A stretch of 45,700 bases of DNA from positions 1 to 45,700 of the forward strand of contig CAYMJV010000016.1 in the NCBI GenBank assembly GCA_964390545.1. The letters run 5' to 3'. The notes below the pieces were generated by a model. That model had not been told where the DNA came from, ran no database searches, and worked only from the letters and a program-made list of their open reading frames with translations. Positions 1-7,752 of the stretch are shown here, piece after piece. The position numbers were made by a program, and so were the translations under genes. Numbering within the stretch: the first letter of the stretch is position 1; each line of letters starts with the position of its first letter. The DNA comes from CAYMJV01 sp964390545. Its GTDB lineage: Bacteria > Desulfobacterota > BSN033 > UBA1163.

Positions 1-56
1 CCATTGAGAGAGTGGTCCGTCCTGAAGAGACAATCTTTCCAGAGAGGCTGTGGTAG
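1..56 (+). CDS. 3' end of an unidentified upstream gene (partial)
   Basis: The frame that opens at base 3 stays open and gives 17 residues ending PEETIFPERLW before TAG at 54-56. This could be the tail of a gene lying left of the window, in the same direction as the molybdenum hydroxylase genes. It is too short to identify. By position it might be another gene of that operon, such as the FAD subunit or an amidohydrolase. Another frame is also open across the left edge, so the call is weak. Confidence 0.3.
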   Translation, partial: IERVVRPEETIFPERLW

Positions 57-63
57 TGATTCC

Positions 64-122
64 GTAGCGCCCCCATTTATTGGGGGCGAATAAACTCCGT
101 CGGCAGTAAATGCCGACGCTAC
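64..122. repeat. REP-like double hairpin (GTAGCG...CGCTAC)
   Basis: The element starts GTAG and ends CTAC. It holds two hairpins, CGCCCCC/GGGGGCG around ATTTATT and CGTCGGCA/TGCCGACG around a short loop. A GTAG foot followed by a hairpin, repeated in inverse on the other strand, is the REPIN layout. The stems differ from the main REP family of this window. It lies between the upstream gene end and the hydroxylase small subunit. Confidence 0.7.
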
Positions 123-161
123 AGCTTCATTACAAGTTTCTTAGTTAAGGAGAGTAATCCA

Positions 162-629
162 ATGAAGCAGACCATCAAGTTTATCCTAAATGGTGAACCG
201 GTTGAACTGGAAGTGGAACCTCACCTGACCCTTTTGCAACTGCTAAGGGACAAGCTCGAATTGACCGGAACGAAGGAAGGGTGTGGCATGGGCGAATGCG
301 GAGCCTGCACCGTTCTCTTAGACGGGAAGACAGTCAACTCCTGCATCTTTCCAGCGTTAGAAGTGGAGGGGAAAAGGGTGACGACGATTGAGGGGCTCAC
401 CGATGCCCAAGGCAATCTTCACCCTATCCAAAAGGCCTTTATTGACTATGGGGCTATTCAGTGCGGTTTTTGCACTCCTGGCATGGTTCTCTCTGCAAAG
501 GCTCTCCTGGACGAATGCCCCAAACCCACCGAGGAGGAGATTCGCCACGGGATAGCCGGAAATTTATGCCGCTGTACCGGCTATCTCCAGATCATTCAAG
601 CGATCAAGGCAGTCAGTGAAAAAACATAA
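162..629 (+). CDS. Molybdenum hydroxylase [2Fe-2S] subunit (CoxS/XdhC-type small subunit)
   Basis: This 155-residue protein is the iron-sulfur subunit of a xanthine dehydrogenase/CO dehydrogenase/aldehyde oxidoreductase-family hydroxylase. It passes electrons from the molybdenum site towards FAD. The plant-type [2Fe-2S] motif is visible: C41, C46, C49 and C61 within GCGMGECGACTV and NSC. The second cluster domain shows QCGFCTPG and NLCRCTGY. Length is normal for the family (150-165). The ATG has a good ribosome site, AAGGAG at 147-152. The catalytic subunit follows at 1119, but an IVP-type gene with flanking repeats lies between them, whereas these subunits are usually adjacent. No FAD subunit is in the window; it may lie to the left. 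The substrate cannot be told from this subunit. Confidence 0.95.
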   Translation: MKQTIKFILNGEPVELEVEPHLTLLQLLRDKLELTGTKEGCGMGECGACTVLLDGKTVNSCIFPALEVEGKRVTTIEGLTDAQGNLHPIQKAFIDYGAIQCGFCTPGMVLSAKALLDECPKPTEEEIRHGIAGNLCRCTGYLQIIQAIKAVSEKT

Positions 630-674
630 ATTCGAAGCACGAAATCCGAATTTCGAAACAATTTCGAATGATCA
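630..674. repeat. Left inverted-repeat arm of the four-helix-bundle gene element
   Basis: An AT-rich stretch rich in TTCGAA words that ends ATTTCGAATGATC. It is inversely repeated at 1036-1100, which begins GATCATTTGAAAATT. It runs into the start codon of the small gene at 668. Together the arms bracket that gene as a unit between the two hydroxylase subunits. Confidence 0.6.
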
Positions 675-1033
675 AAATTCAAAATTTCAAAACTTATGAC
701 TTAGAGGATCGGACACTTAATTTTGCTAAAAAGGTGAGAACCTTAGTAAAAAAAATATCAAAAACGATAACAAACATGGAAGATGGGAAGCAACTCATTA
801 AGGCTTCAGGTTCCGTTGGTGCGAATTATATTGAAGCCAACGAGGCATTAAGCAAAAAGGACTTCATTGTGAGGATAAAGATCTGTCGCAAGGAGGCTAA
901 AGAGAGCCGATATTGGTTAAGGCTGATAGATACCTGTAATGAGCCACAGCAGGAAAGCGAACGAAAAGATTTAGAAAATGAAGCTACGGAGCTTATGAAT
1001 ATTTTTGGGTCTATTTTACGTAAAAGCGAATGA
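668..1033 (+). CDS. Four helix bundle protein (23S rRNA intervening-sequence protein family)
   Basis: A 121-residue, Lys/Glu-rich, all-helical protein. The family signature is visible as GSVGANYIEANEA (about residues 47-59) and the motif KICRKEAKESRYWLRL. These proteins were first found inside intervening sequences of 23S rRNA genes and are also common as free genes; their molecular role is not established. Length is typical (110-130). There is no clear ribosome site, since the start lies inside the AT-rich inverted repeat. The gene sits between two subunit genes normally adjacent, and inverted copies of the same TTCGAA-rich sequence flank it. I infer a mobile unit that inserted into the hydroxylase operon. 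Confidence 0.85.
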   Translation: MIKIQNFKTYDLEDRTLNFAKKVRTLVKKISKTITNMEDGKQLIKASGSVGANYIEANEALSKKDFIVRIKICRKEAKESRYWLRLIDTCNEPQQESERKDLENEATELMNIFGSILRKSE

Positions 1034-1035
1034 GT

Positions 1036-1100
1036 TTCGGAAATTCGATCATTTGAAAATTAGGATTTGTTTCGGATTTCGATATTCGAATTTCGGATTT
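1036..1100. repeat. Right inverted-repeat arm of the four-helix-bundle gene element
   Basis: This is the reverse counterpart of 630-674: GATCATTTGAAAATT followed by ATTTGTTTCGGATTTCG. It also resembles the hairpin at 42856-42962; CGAAACAAATCCTAATTTTC read from the minus strand here corresponds to CGAAACAAATACTAATTTCG there. It ends a few bases before the ribosome site of the catalytic subunit. Confidence 0.6.
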
Positions 1101-1118
1101 AGAAAAGTGGAGGTTGCT

Positions 1119-3410
1119 ATGGAACAGTTCATCAACGTTGGGAAACGGATCCCAAAGGCGGATGCAGAGGAAAAAGTCACTGGAAAGGCCATCTACATCC
1201 ATGACCTCAAAATCCCGGGGATGCTCTATGGAAAAATCCTTTATAGCCCTCATCCCCATGCAAGAATCTTGAGCATCGATACCACCAAAGCGGAAAGCCT
1301 CCCAGGGGTCAAAGCCGTTTTAACAGGATACAACATTCCAACCATTAAGTTCGGCTTCTATAAAGACAATGTTCCTCTTAAGGCAAACAAGGTATGTTCT
1401 TTCCGGGATGAGGTCGCTGCCGTTGCCGCCACCGATCCGGATATTGCCCAAGAGGCTTTGGAACTCATCAAGGTGGAATATGAAATCCTCCCCCCAGTCT
1501 TTGATCCCGAAGAGGCCATGAAGGGAGGGGCTCCCTTAATTCATGAGGAGCATGTGGGCGGCAAGGAGAAACAACCGACCAATGTCCTCAACCTACCCTG
1601 GAGGCTTGTCTCCGGTGATGTGGAAGAAGCAAGGAAAAATTCTGCCTTTGTGGCAGAGGATCGTTTCAAGGTGACCTGGGTGGCCCACTGCTGTCTGGGA
1701 ACGAGTGGTTGCGTGGCGATGTTCGATGTGAAAAATAATCTGACCTTCTACAGCAATACCCAGATCCCCTCGCTCGCTCAGAGGGACTACACCGATGCCC
1801 TGGCTGCCATGGGATTGCAGGCAAAGAAGGTCCGGCTGATCAAGGCGATGATCGGCGGTGCCTTCGGGAGCAAACTTGACACCTACGCGTATGAATACAT
1901 CGCTATCCTCCTGGCTTTCAAGGCCCGAAAGCCGGTCAAGATTGTCTTCAGCCGTGAAGAGGAGTTTTTTGCCACCTCGCCAAGACAGCCCGCCATTATT
2001 GATATCGCACAAGGTTGTACAAAGGACGGAACACTTACGTTTCGGGATATTCGAATGACGTTGGACAACGGCGCCTACACGTCCTGGGGGGGCACCACCC
2101 CTTCCGTCATGATGATGCCTATTTCCTCCCTTTATAAGGTGCCCAACGTCCGCTATGTGGCCAAGTGTGTCTATACCAATAACACTTATTCCCAGGCGAT
2201 GAGGGGTTACGGAAACCCTCAGGCCACCTTTGCGATCGATTCCCAGATGGACATCCTGGCAGAGATGGCGGGAATCGATCCCCTCGATTTCAGACTGAGG
2301 AATGCCAATACGCCCGGCGAGGTCACGCCCCAAATGTTCAAGATCAGTAGCTGTGGTCTGAAGGAATGCATCGACGCCGTCGCCCAGAGATTGGACTGGA
2401 GGCAGAACCGGGGAAGGAGGGACGGTAGGGGAATCGGAATGGCCTCGCTCATCCATGTCGGAGGGGGCGCCAGGGTCTATAAGTCGGATGGCTGCGGAAC
2501 GATCATCAAGGTTGATGACTTTGGAACGGTCAACGCTATTACGGGCGCGACCGACATGGGACAGGGCGCGGATACGGTGATTGCCCAGATCGTCGCTGAG
2601 GAGCTTGGAGTAAGAGCCGAAGATGTAGTCGTCACCCACACCGATACCGATATCTGCCCTTGGGACGTAGGAGCCCACGCCAGCCGAACGACCTTTGTGG
2701 CTGGAAACTCAGCCCGGGGGGCGGCCAAGAAGGTAAAGGAACAGATCCTCGAAATAGCTGCTAAATCCTTGGGAGAGGATTTCGAAAATTTGGACATTCG
2801 GGACCGGACCATCTTCTCAAAAAAAGATCCTGAGAAGAAGATGCCTCTGGGAAAGGCCTTAAGGGCCGCCCATTACAGTGCAGGCGGGAAAATGGTGATG
2901 GCCGAGCACTTCTATGATCCCGCGAATGAGAATCTGGATAGAGAATTCAAAGGAAACCTGTCGATGGCCTATGCCTATGGAACCCACGGGGTCGAGGTCG
3001 AAGTGGACAAAGAGACGGGCCAGGTAAAAATCCTAAGGTATATCGCGGCCCATGATGTGGGAAGATCGATCAACCCCATGCTTCTTGAAGGCCAGGTTTA
3101 CGGCGGTGCCGCGATGGGAATTGGTTATGCCTTGACCGAGAGGCTGATCCTTCGAAATGGAAAGGTGATGAATCCAAACTTCCTCGACTACAAGATGCTG
3201 ACGGCCAAGGATGTTCCCAATATCGAACCGATCGTCGTAGAAACGGATGATCCATTTGGACCTTTTGGCGCCAAGGGAGTTGGTGAGCCGGGATTGGTCC
3301 CGACGGCCCCGGCCATTGCCAATGCCATCTACGATGCTGTTGGAGTGAGGATCAAAGATCTCCCCATCACCCCAGAAAAGGTGCTTGCAGCGCTGAAAGA
3401 AAAAAAATGA
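1119..3410 (+). CDS. Molybdenum hydroxylase catalytic (molybdopterin-binding) subunit, xanthine dehydrogenase family
   Basis: This is the large catalytic subunit (763 residues from ATG 1119) that binds the molybdopterin cofactor and hydroxylates an N-heterocycle or aldehyde. It has the N-terminal a/b hammerhead domain (KADAEEKVTGKAIYIHDL) and two molybdopterin-binding domains with GGAFGSK, AMRGYGNPQ and GATDMGQGADT. The active-site glutamate is in the C-terminal GVGEPGLVPTAPAIANAIYDA. ATG 1119 is preferred because GTGGAGG lies at 1107-1113; the open frame upstream only reads through the repeat arm. The maturation genes xdhC, yqeC, yqeB and mocA at 30.6-36.7 kb point to a selenium-dependent type of hydroxylase. 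CoxL-type CO dehydrogenase is less likely, because I see no CoxL active-loop cysteine motif (AYRCSFR). Confidence 0.93.
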   Translation: MEQFINVGKRIPKADAEEKVTGKAIYIHDLKIPGMLYGKILYSPHPHARILSIDTTKAESLPGVKAVLTGYNIPTIKFGFYKDNVPLKANKVCSFRDEVAAVAATDPDIAQEALELIKVEYEILPPVFDPEEAMKGGAPLIHEEHVGGKEKQPTNVLNLPWRLVSGDVEEARKNSAFVAEDRFKVTWVAHCCLGTSGCVAMFDVKNNLTFYSNTQIPSLAQRDYTDALAAMGLQAKKVRLIKAMIGGAFGSKLDTYAYEYIAILLAFKARKPVKIVFSREEEFFATSPRQPAIIDIAQGCTKDGTLTFRDIRMTLDNGAYTSWGGTTPSVMMMPISSLYKVPNVRYVAKCVYTNNTYSQAMRGYGNPQATFAIDSQMDILAEMAGIDPLDFRLRNANTPGEVTPQMFKISSCGLKECIDAVAQRLDWRQNRGRRDGRGIGMASLIHVGGGARVYKSDGCGTIIKVDDFGTVNAITGATDMGQGADTVIAQIVAEELGVRAEDVVVTHTDTDICPWDVGAHASRTTFVAGNSARGAAKKVKEQILEIAAKSLGEDFENLDIRDRTIFSKKDPEKKMPLGKALRAAHYSAGGKMVMAEHFYDPANENLDREFKGNLSMAYAYGTHGVEVEVDKETGQVKILRYIAAHDVGRSINPMLLEGQVYGGAAMGIGYALTERLILRNGKVMNPNFLDYKMLTAKDVPNIEPIVVETDDPFGPFGAKGVGEPGLVPTAPAIANAIYDAVGVRIKDLPITPEKVLAALKEKK

Positions 3411-3414
3411 CAAC

Positions 3415-3597
3415 TTGGAATGGTGGAATGCTGGAATATTGGAATATTGGGTTTTGACAAAGAAACAAAAATCTTTGTCTTTCCCCATTATTCCATTTTT
3501 CCAATGTTCCATTATTCCAATGTTCTCTCCATCCTTTCGTCCTTCCACTATTCCACCATTTCATCACTCCGTTGTTCCATCATTCCGGATTTCTGCG
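3415..3597. repeat. Degenerate tandem TGGAATR array in inverted arrangement (large imperfect hairpin)
   Basis: The left arm (3415-3451) is a run of TGGAAT-type 7-9-base words. The right arm (about 3481-3597) is a run of ATTCCA-type words, its inverse. Between them lies a clean 8-bp stem, GACAAAGA/TCTTTGTC. The frames open across it only translate the repeat. The rest of the gene-free 3411-4064 stretch holds the promoter-like site, CTAACGGGG boxes and REPIN listed separately. Confidence 0.65.
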
Positions 3598-3770
3598 TTT
3601 CTGCGCAAAATTGTTAATTCTAGCGTAAATTTTTCACAAATTGTCCACTCTCCATCCCTGATTTTACCATCCCTGGCTACCTACCCTTCCATGTCTCAAA
3701 TCCTAAATCTTCAAAAATAACAACTAGATAAGACTCACCTTCGATGATTCTATGAAAATTTGGAGCATTT

Positions 3771-3786
3771 TGGAACAAAACTTGCT
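3771..3786 (+). promoter_or_regulatory. Possible sigma-54 promoter
   Basis: TGGAAC, five bases, then TTGCT: a one-mismatch fit to the -24/-12 consensus TGGCAC-N5-TTGCW. It lies about 280 bases upstream of the first sensor kinase. The distance and the single mismatch keep this tentative. Confidence 0.4.
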
Positions 3787-3814
3787 TTTTGTACCAGACT
3801 ACCAATTTGGTTTA

Positions 3815-3902
3815 CCCCGTTAGAAGTAGGTTGCCAAAGGGAACTCCTGGTTAATAAAGAAAAATTTCTAACGGGGCAGGCAGCGGGGTTTTCTAACGGG
3901 GC
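3815..3902. promoter_or_regulatory. Three CTAACGGGG boxes (one inverted, two direct)
   Basis: CCCCGTTAGAA at 3815-3825 is inverse to TTTCTAACGGGGCA at 3865-3878 and again at about 3889-3902. They lie between the possible sigma-54 site and the kinase start. They could be operator boxes or a small repeat; the sequence alone cannot decide. Confidence 0.35.
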
Positions 3903-3916
3903 AAAGGGACTTTGAC

Positions 3917-4041
3917 CTTCTGTTGGTTATTGTTTCTTATCCAATGAAGAATTGTAGGGGCGGCCCTCTGTGGCCACCTATTGGGGAGCCCACGGAGGGG
4001 CTCCCCTACAAATCTTCTGTTGATTTTGTTTTTTATCCAAT
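3917..4041. repeat. REPIN flanked by 28-29-base direct repeats
   Basis: The REPIN at 3954-4009 runs GTAGGGG to CCCCTAC and has two hairpins, GGCC/GGCC and GGGGAGCCC/GGGCTCCCC. On each side lies a near-identical direct repeat starting CTTCTGTTG and ending TTATCCAAT (3917-3945 and 4014-4041). This looks like a tandem-duplication unit of about 97 bases rather than a simple insertion, because HUH transposases leave no target duplication. Confidence 0.7.
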
Positions 4042-4064
4042 AACGGGTAGATCGCGAGACAAAA

Positions 4065-7000
4065 ATGCTTAATTTCCGGCAACCAAATTACGAAAAGAAC
4101 CATTTGGAATTTGAAATATTCAGTAAACGGCTTTTTATTAAGATTTTATTGATCTTTGGATTCCCTACGATGGGCTACTTCATCATTCAAGATTTTCTCT
4201 TGGAACGGCATTTCATATCCTTATTCCTTCTATTGATGTTCACGACCCTGATCGCCCTCTTCCTCGTTTTGCGGTATCCTGCTGAAGAAAATAAGAAATA
4301 CATCATTTATCGAATCCTATTAACTTCCTTCCTATTTCTGTTTGGGACCTATTTGATTTATGTCATCGGCGTCCAGCAAACATTTTACAGAATATACTGG
4401 TCTTATCTCTTTCCCATACTCGTTTTCTTTGCGATGGGTCTCAAGGAAGGATTGGTATGGACGTCAGTCTTCTATGCCTGCGTTGGGTTCTTAGTGCTCT
4501 TTTCTGATTTTCAATCCATTTCGATGGAATCGCTAAAGACAAGATTTCTAATTTCATTCTTTTTGGTATCGTTCATGTCCTTTGTGTCAGCCTATCTCAT
4601 GCGTCGCGATCAACATGCATTATTGACTAACCAGCAGACCCTAAGAAATGAAATTGAAGAACGTGAAATTGCCGAGGAGGCATTACGGAGAAGCGAGCAG
4701 CGCTATCGGGCCCTTGCCGAATCGGCCCAAGACTTCATCTTCATCGTAGATAGAGATGGAAATGTTCAATATGTCAATGACTCTTGCGCAAAAGAATTCG
4801 GATGCCTTCCCGGGGATATGACTGGAAGAAACATTAAAAACTTTTTCCCCGTAGAAATATCTTCGCGTCAGCTTAAAAACATCCAAACGGTCTTTGATTC
4901 TGGCAAATCCTTAAACTTCGAGATCCAGACGACCTTCCCGAATCGGAAATTGTGGTTGGACACACAGCTCATCCATCTAAGGGATGAGAGTGACAAAATG
5001 ACCTCCGTCTTGGGAATCTCCCGAGACATCACCGAGCGCAAGCGGGCGGAAGAAGAAATCAAGCGTACCCTGTCTCTGCTGAACGCAACGCTGGAATCGA
5101 CCGCTGATGGGATTCTTGTGGTTGACAGAGAGGGCAAGATAGAGAGCTTCAATAGAAAATTTTCCCAGATGTGGCACATCCCCGAGTCCATCATTGCATC
5201 GCGGGATGACGACCAGGCACTGGGGTTTGTCTTGGACCAGTTAAACGACCCAGAAGGTTTTCTTACCAAGGTAAGGGAATTATATGACCAACCGGCGGCT
5301 GAAAGCTTTGACCTTCTCGAATTTAAAGATGGGAGAGTCTTCGAGCGCTATTCGCAGCCCCAGTGGATAGGCGAGCAAAGTGTCGGGAGGGTGTGGAGCT
5401 TTCGGGATGTGACCGAGCACAAAAGGGCAGAGGAGGCCCTGCGTACTGAGAAGCAGAGATTTCAATCTCTGTCAGACAATGCTCCATTTGGAATGACGAT
5501 GATTGATCAAGAGGGTCATTTCAAATATATCAACCCTAAATTTATCGACTTATTTGGTTACGATCTGATGGATGTTCCAAATGGAAAAGAATGGTTCAGG
5601 AAAGCCTACCCCGACCCTGCTTACAGACATCATGTTATCTCAACCTGGGTTAAAGACTTAGAAAGTTTCAAGTCCGGCGAAAAAAGATCCAGGACTTTTG
5701 CCGCCACCTGCAAAGATGCGACGGAAAAAATAATTAATTTCATACCCGTTCAGTTAGAAACAGGCGAGAATCTAATGACCTGTGAAGACATCACGGATCG
5801 CAGGCGGGCTGAGGAAGCACTTCGGGAATCGGAGGAACGGTACCGAACCATTCTTAAAAACATTGAAGACGGCTACTACGAGACTGACCTTCCCGGTAAC
5901 TTAACCTTCTTCAATGATTCTTTGTGCAGAATGCTGGGGTACTCCAAAGATGAAATGATGGGCATGAGCAACCAACAGTACACAGACGAAGCGAACCGCA
6001 AGAAATTATTTCAAGCCTTCAATGAAGTCTACAGGACAGGGGAACCCACTAAAGGATTTGATTGGCAGGTGATTAGAAAAGATGGGGCGAAACTTTTCGG
6101 CGAAGTTTCAGTCTCTCTGATAAAGGATTCAGAAGGACAGCCGACCGGTTTTCGAGGTATTGCCCGTGATATCACGGAGCGCAAACAGGCAGAAGAGGCA
6201 CTTCGCACCGAGAAGCAAAGATTTGAAACCCTTTTAGAAAATGCTCCGTTTGGAGTGATCATGATTGATAAAGAAGGGAATTTTAAATATGTCAATTCCA
6301 AGTTTATCGAATTATTTGGCTATGACTTAAAGGATATCCCGAATGGTAGGGAATGGTTCAAGAAAGCCTATCCTGATCCAGACTATAGACACTCTGTGAT
6401 CGAGACATGGATCAACGATTCAAATCTTTCTGAGCCAGAGGAAAAGATACCCCGGATATTTGCAGCCACCTGTAAAGATAGAACAAAAAAGATCATTCGC
6501 TTCATAACGGTCAAGCTGGAGAGGGGTGACTACTTAATGAGCTGTGAAGATATTACCCTGATTCAGCGAGCAGAGGAAGAAAAGGCAGCCCTTGCTGAGC
6601 AGCTTCGCCAATCCCAGAAGATGGAGGCCATAGGCCGGCTAGCCGGGGGCATCGCCCACGATTTCAACAACCTTCTGACGGTCATCAGGGGTTACAGCCA
6701 ACTCTCCCTTCTCGAACTTAAAGCAGACGATAAACTTAGAGAAAACATCGAAGAGGTTCAACGAGCCACTCAAAGGGCGACGGATTTGACGCGGCAGCTT
6801 CTGGCTTTCGGCCGCCGTCAGATCATGGAGATGAAGATCCTCGATCTAAATACCCTTTTGAAAGATCTGGACAGGATGCTTCATCGTGTTATTGGCGAAG
6901 ATATTGAACTGACCTATCTTTTGTCCAATGACATAGGAAAGGTAAAAGTAGACCCAGGCCAGATGGAGCAAGTCATTCTCAATTTAGCCGTCAATGCCAG

Positions 7001-7748
7001 GGATGCCATGCCTTCTGGAGGAAAGCTCACCATAGAAACTTCTAACGCAGAGTTGGATGAAGCCTACGCACATACCCACATCGGTTCTAAACCAGGCCGT
7101 TATGTCATGCTGTCCGTGAGTGACACTGGCATGGGGATGACCCCGGAAATCAGAGAACGGGCCTTCGACCCTTTTTTTACCACCAAGGAGAAAGGAAAGG
7201 GAACAGGCCTAGGTCTATCAACCTGTTATGGCATTGTGAAGCAGAGCGGAGGAAACATCTGGGCCTATAGCGAACCGGACAGAGGGACCACATTCAAAAT
7301 TTATCTTCCCCGGATGGATGAGTCTCTTAAGGAAGCAAAGGAGGAGGACAAGACGGTTAAAATTCTTAAGGGGAGTGAAACCATCCTGGCCGTGGAGGAT
7401 GAAATAGAAGTCCGGAAACTGGTGGCACAAATCTTGACGGGTCAGGGATACAAGGTCATCGAGGCATCGGATGGGGAAGAAGCCATAAAGGTAGCTCATA
7501 AAAATCCAGGGAAGAAAATCCATCTGTTACTGACCGATGTGGTCATGCCGGGGATGAGTGGTCGTGAATTAGCAGAAACGTTGGCCCTTCGACATCCGAG
7601 TATGAAGGTCCTTTATATGTCTGGTTATACCGATAATGCCATTGTCCATCATGGTGTTTTGGAGGAAGGAGTCAATTACATACAGAAGCCCTTTACATTG
7701 GATGCCTTAGCGCGCAAGGTGCGTGAGGTATTGGACCAAAGAGGATGA
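4065..7748 (+). CDS. Membrane-bound hybrid sensor histidine kinase with five PAS domains and a C-terminal receiver
   Basis: 1227 residues. About five to six membrane helices lie in residues 24-190, followed by a charged coiled stretch. Five PAS domains start near residues 208, 336, 463, 590 and 717. The HisKA domain holds GGIAHDFNNLL with the phospho-accepting His at 865. A HATPase_c domain follows (NARDAMPSGG, DTGMGMTP, GTGLGLSTCYG), then a receiver domain from about 1104 with phospho-Asp D1158 in LTDVVMPGMSG. PAS 3 and PAS 5 are near copies of each other. The protein probably senses a signal through its membrane and PAS parts and passes phosphate His-Asp internally. No DNA-binding output is present, so the target is unknown. 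The next kinase begins four bases after this stop codon. Confidence 0.93.
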   Translation: MLNFRQPNYEKNHLEFEIFSKRLFIKILLIFGFPTMGYFIIQDFLLERHFISLFLLLMFTTLIALFLVLRYPAEENKKYIIYRILLTSFLFLFGTYLIYVIGVQQTFYRIYWSYLFPILVFFAMGLKEGLVWTSVFYACVGFLVLFSDFQSISMESLKTRFLISFFLVSFMSFVSAYLMRRDQHALLTNQQTLRNEIEEREIAEEALRRSEQRYRALAESAQDFIFIVDRDGNVQYVNDSCAKEFGCLPGDMTGRNIKNFFPVEISSRQLKNIQTVFDSGKSLNFEIQTTFPNRKLWLDTQLIHLRDESDKMTSVLGISRDITERKRAEEEIKRTLSLLNATLESTADGILVVDREGKIESFNRKFSQMWHIPESIIASRDDDQALGFVLDQLNDPEGFLTKVRELYDQPAAESFDLLEFKDGRVFERYSQPQWIGEQSVGRVWSFRDVTEHKRAEEALRTEKQRFQSLSDNAPFGMTMIDQEGHFKYINPKFIDLFGYDLMDVPNGKEWFRKAYPDPAYRHHVISTWVKDLESFKSGEKRSRTFAATCKDATEKIINFIPVQLETGENLMTCEDITDRRRAEEALRESEERYRTILKNIEDGYYETDLPGNLTFFNDSLCRMLGYSKDEMMGMSNQQYTDEANRKKLFQAFNEVYRTGEPTKGFDWQVIRKDGAKLFGEVSVSLIKDSEGQPTGFRGIARDITERKQAEEALRTEKQRFETLLENAPFGVIMIDKEGNFKYVNSKFIELFGYDLKDIPNGREWFKKAYPDPDYRHSVIETWINDSNLSEPEEKIPRIFAATCKDRTKKIIRFITVKLERGDYLMSCEDITLIQRAEEEKAALAEQLRQSQKMEAIGRLAGGIAHDFNNLLTVIRGYSQLSLLELKADDKLRENIEEVQRATQRATDLTRQLLAFGRRQIMEMKILDLNTLLKDLDRMLHRVIGEDIELTYLLSNDIGKVKVDPGQMEQVILNLAVNARDAMPSGGKLTIETSNAELDEAYAHTHIGSKPGRYVMLSVSDTGMGMTPEIRERAFDPFFTTKEKGKGTGLGLSTCYGIVKQSGGNIWAYSEPDRGTTFKIYLPRMDESLKEAKEEDKTVKILKGSETILAVEDEIEVRKLVAQILTGQGYKVIEASDGEEAIKVAHKNPGKKIHLLLTDVVMPGMSGRELAETLALRHPSMKVLYMSGYTDNAIVHHGVLEEGVNYIQKPFTLDALARKVREVLDQRG

Positions 7749-7752
7749 CCTT

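Noticed and set aside
1593..2678. A 361-codon open frame on the minus strand inside the hydroxylase large subunit
   Set aside because: It is an antisense shadow of a strongly conserved gene; its translation shows no recognisable motif and no ribosome site.
1119..3410. Selenocysteine codon in the hydroxylase large subunit
   Set aside because: No in-frame TGA occurs; selenium in this enzyme class is a labile ligand rather than selenocysteine.
3415..3720. Open frames of 65-101 codons after the hydroxylase gene
   Set aside because: They only translate the degenerate TGGAATR/ATTCCA array; the protein is a run of Trp/Asn or Ser/Ile/Pro repeats.
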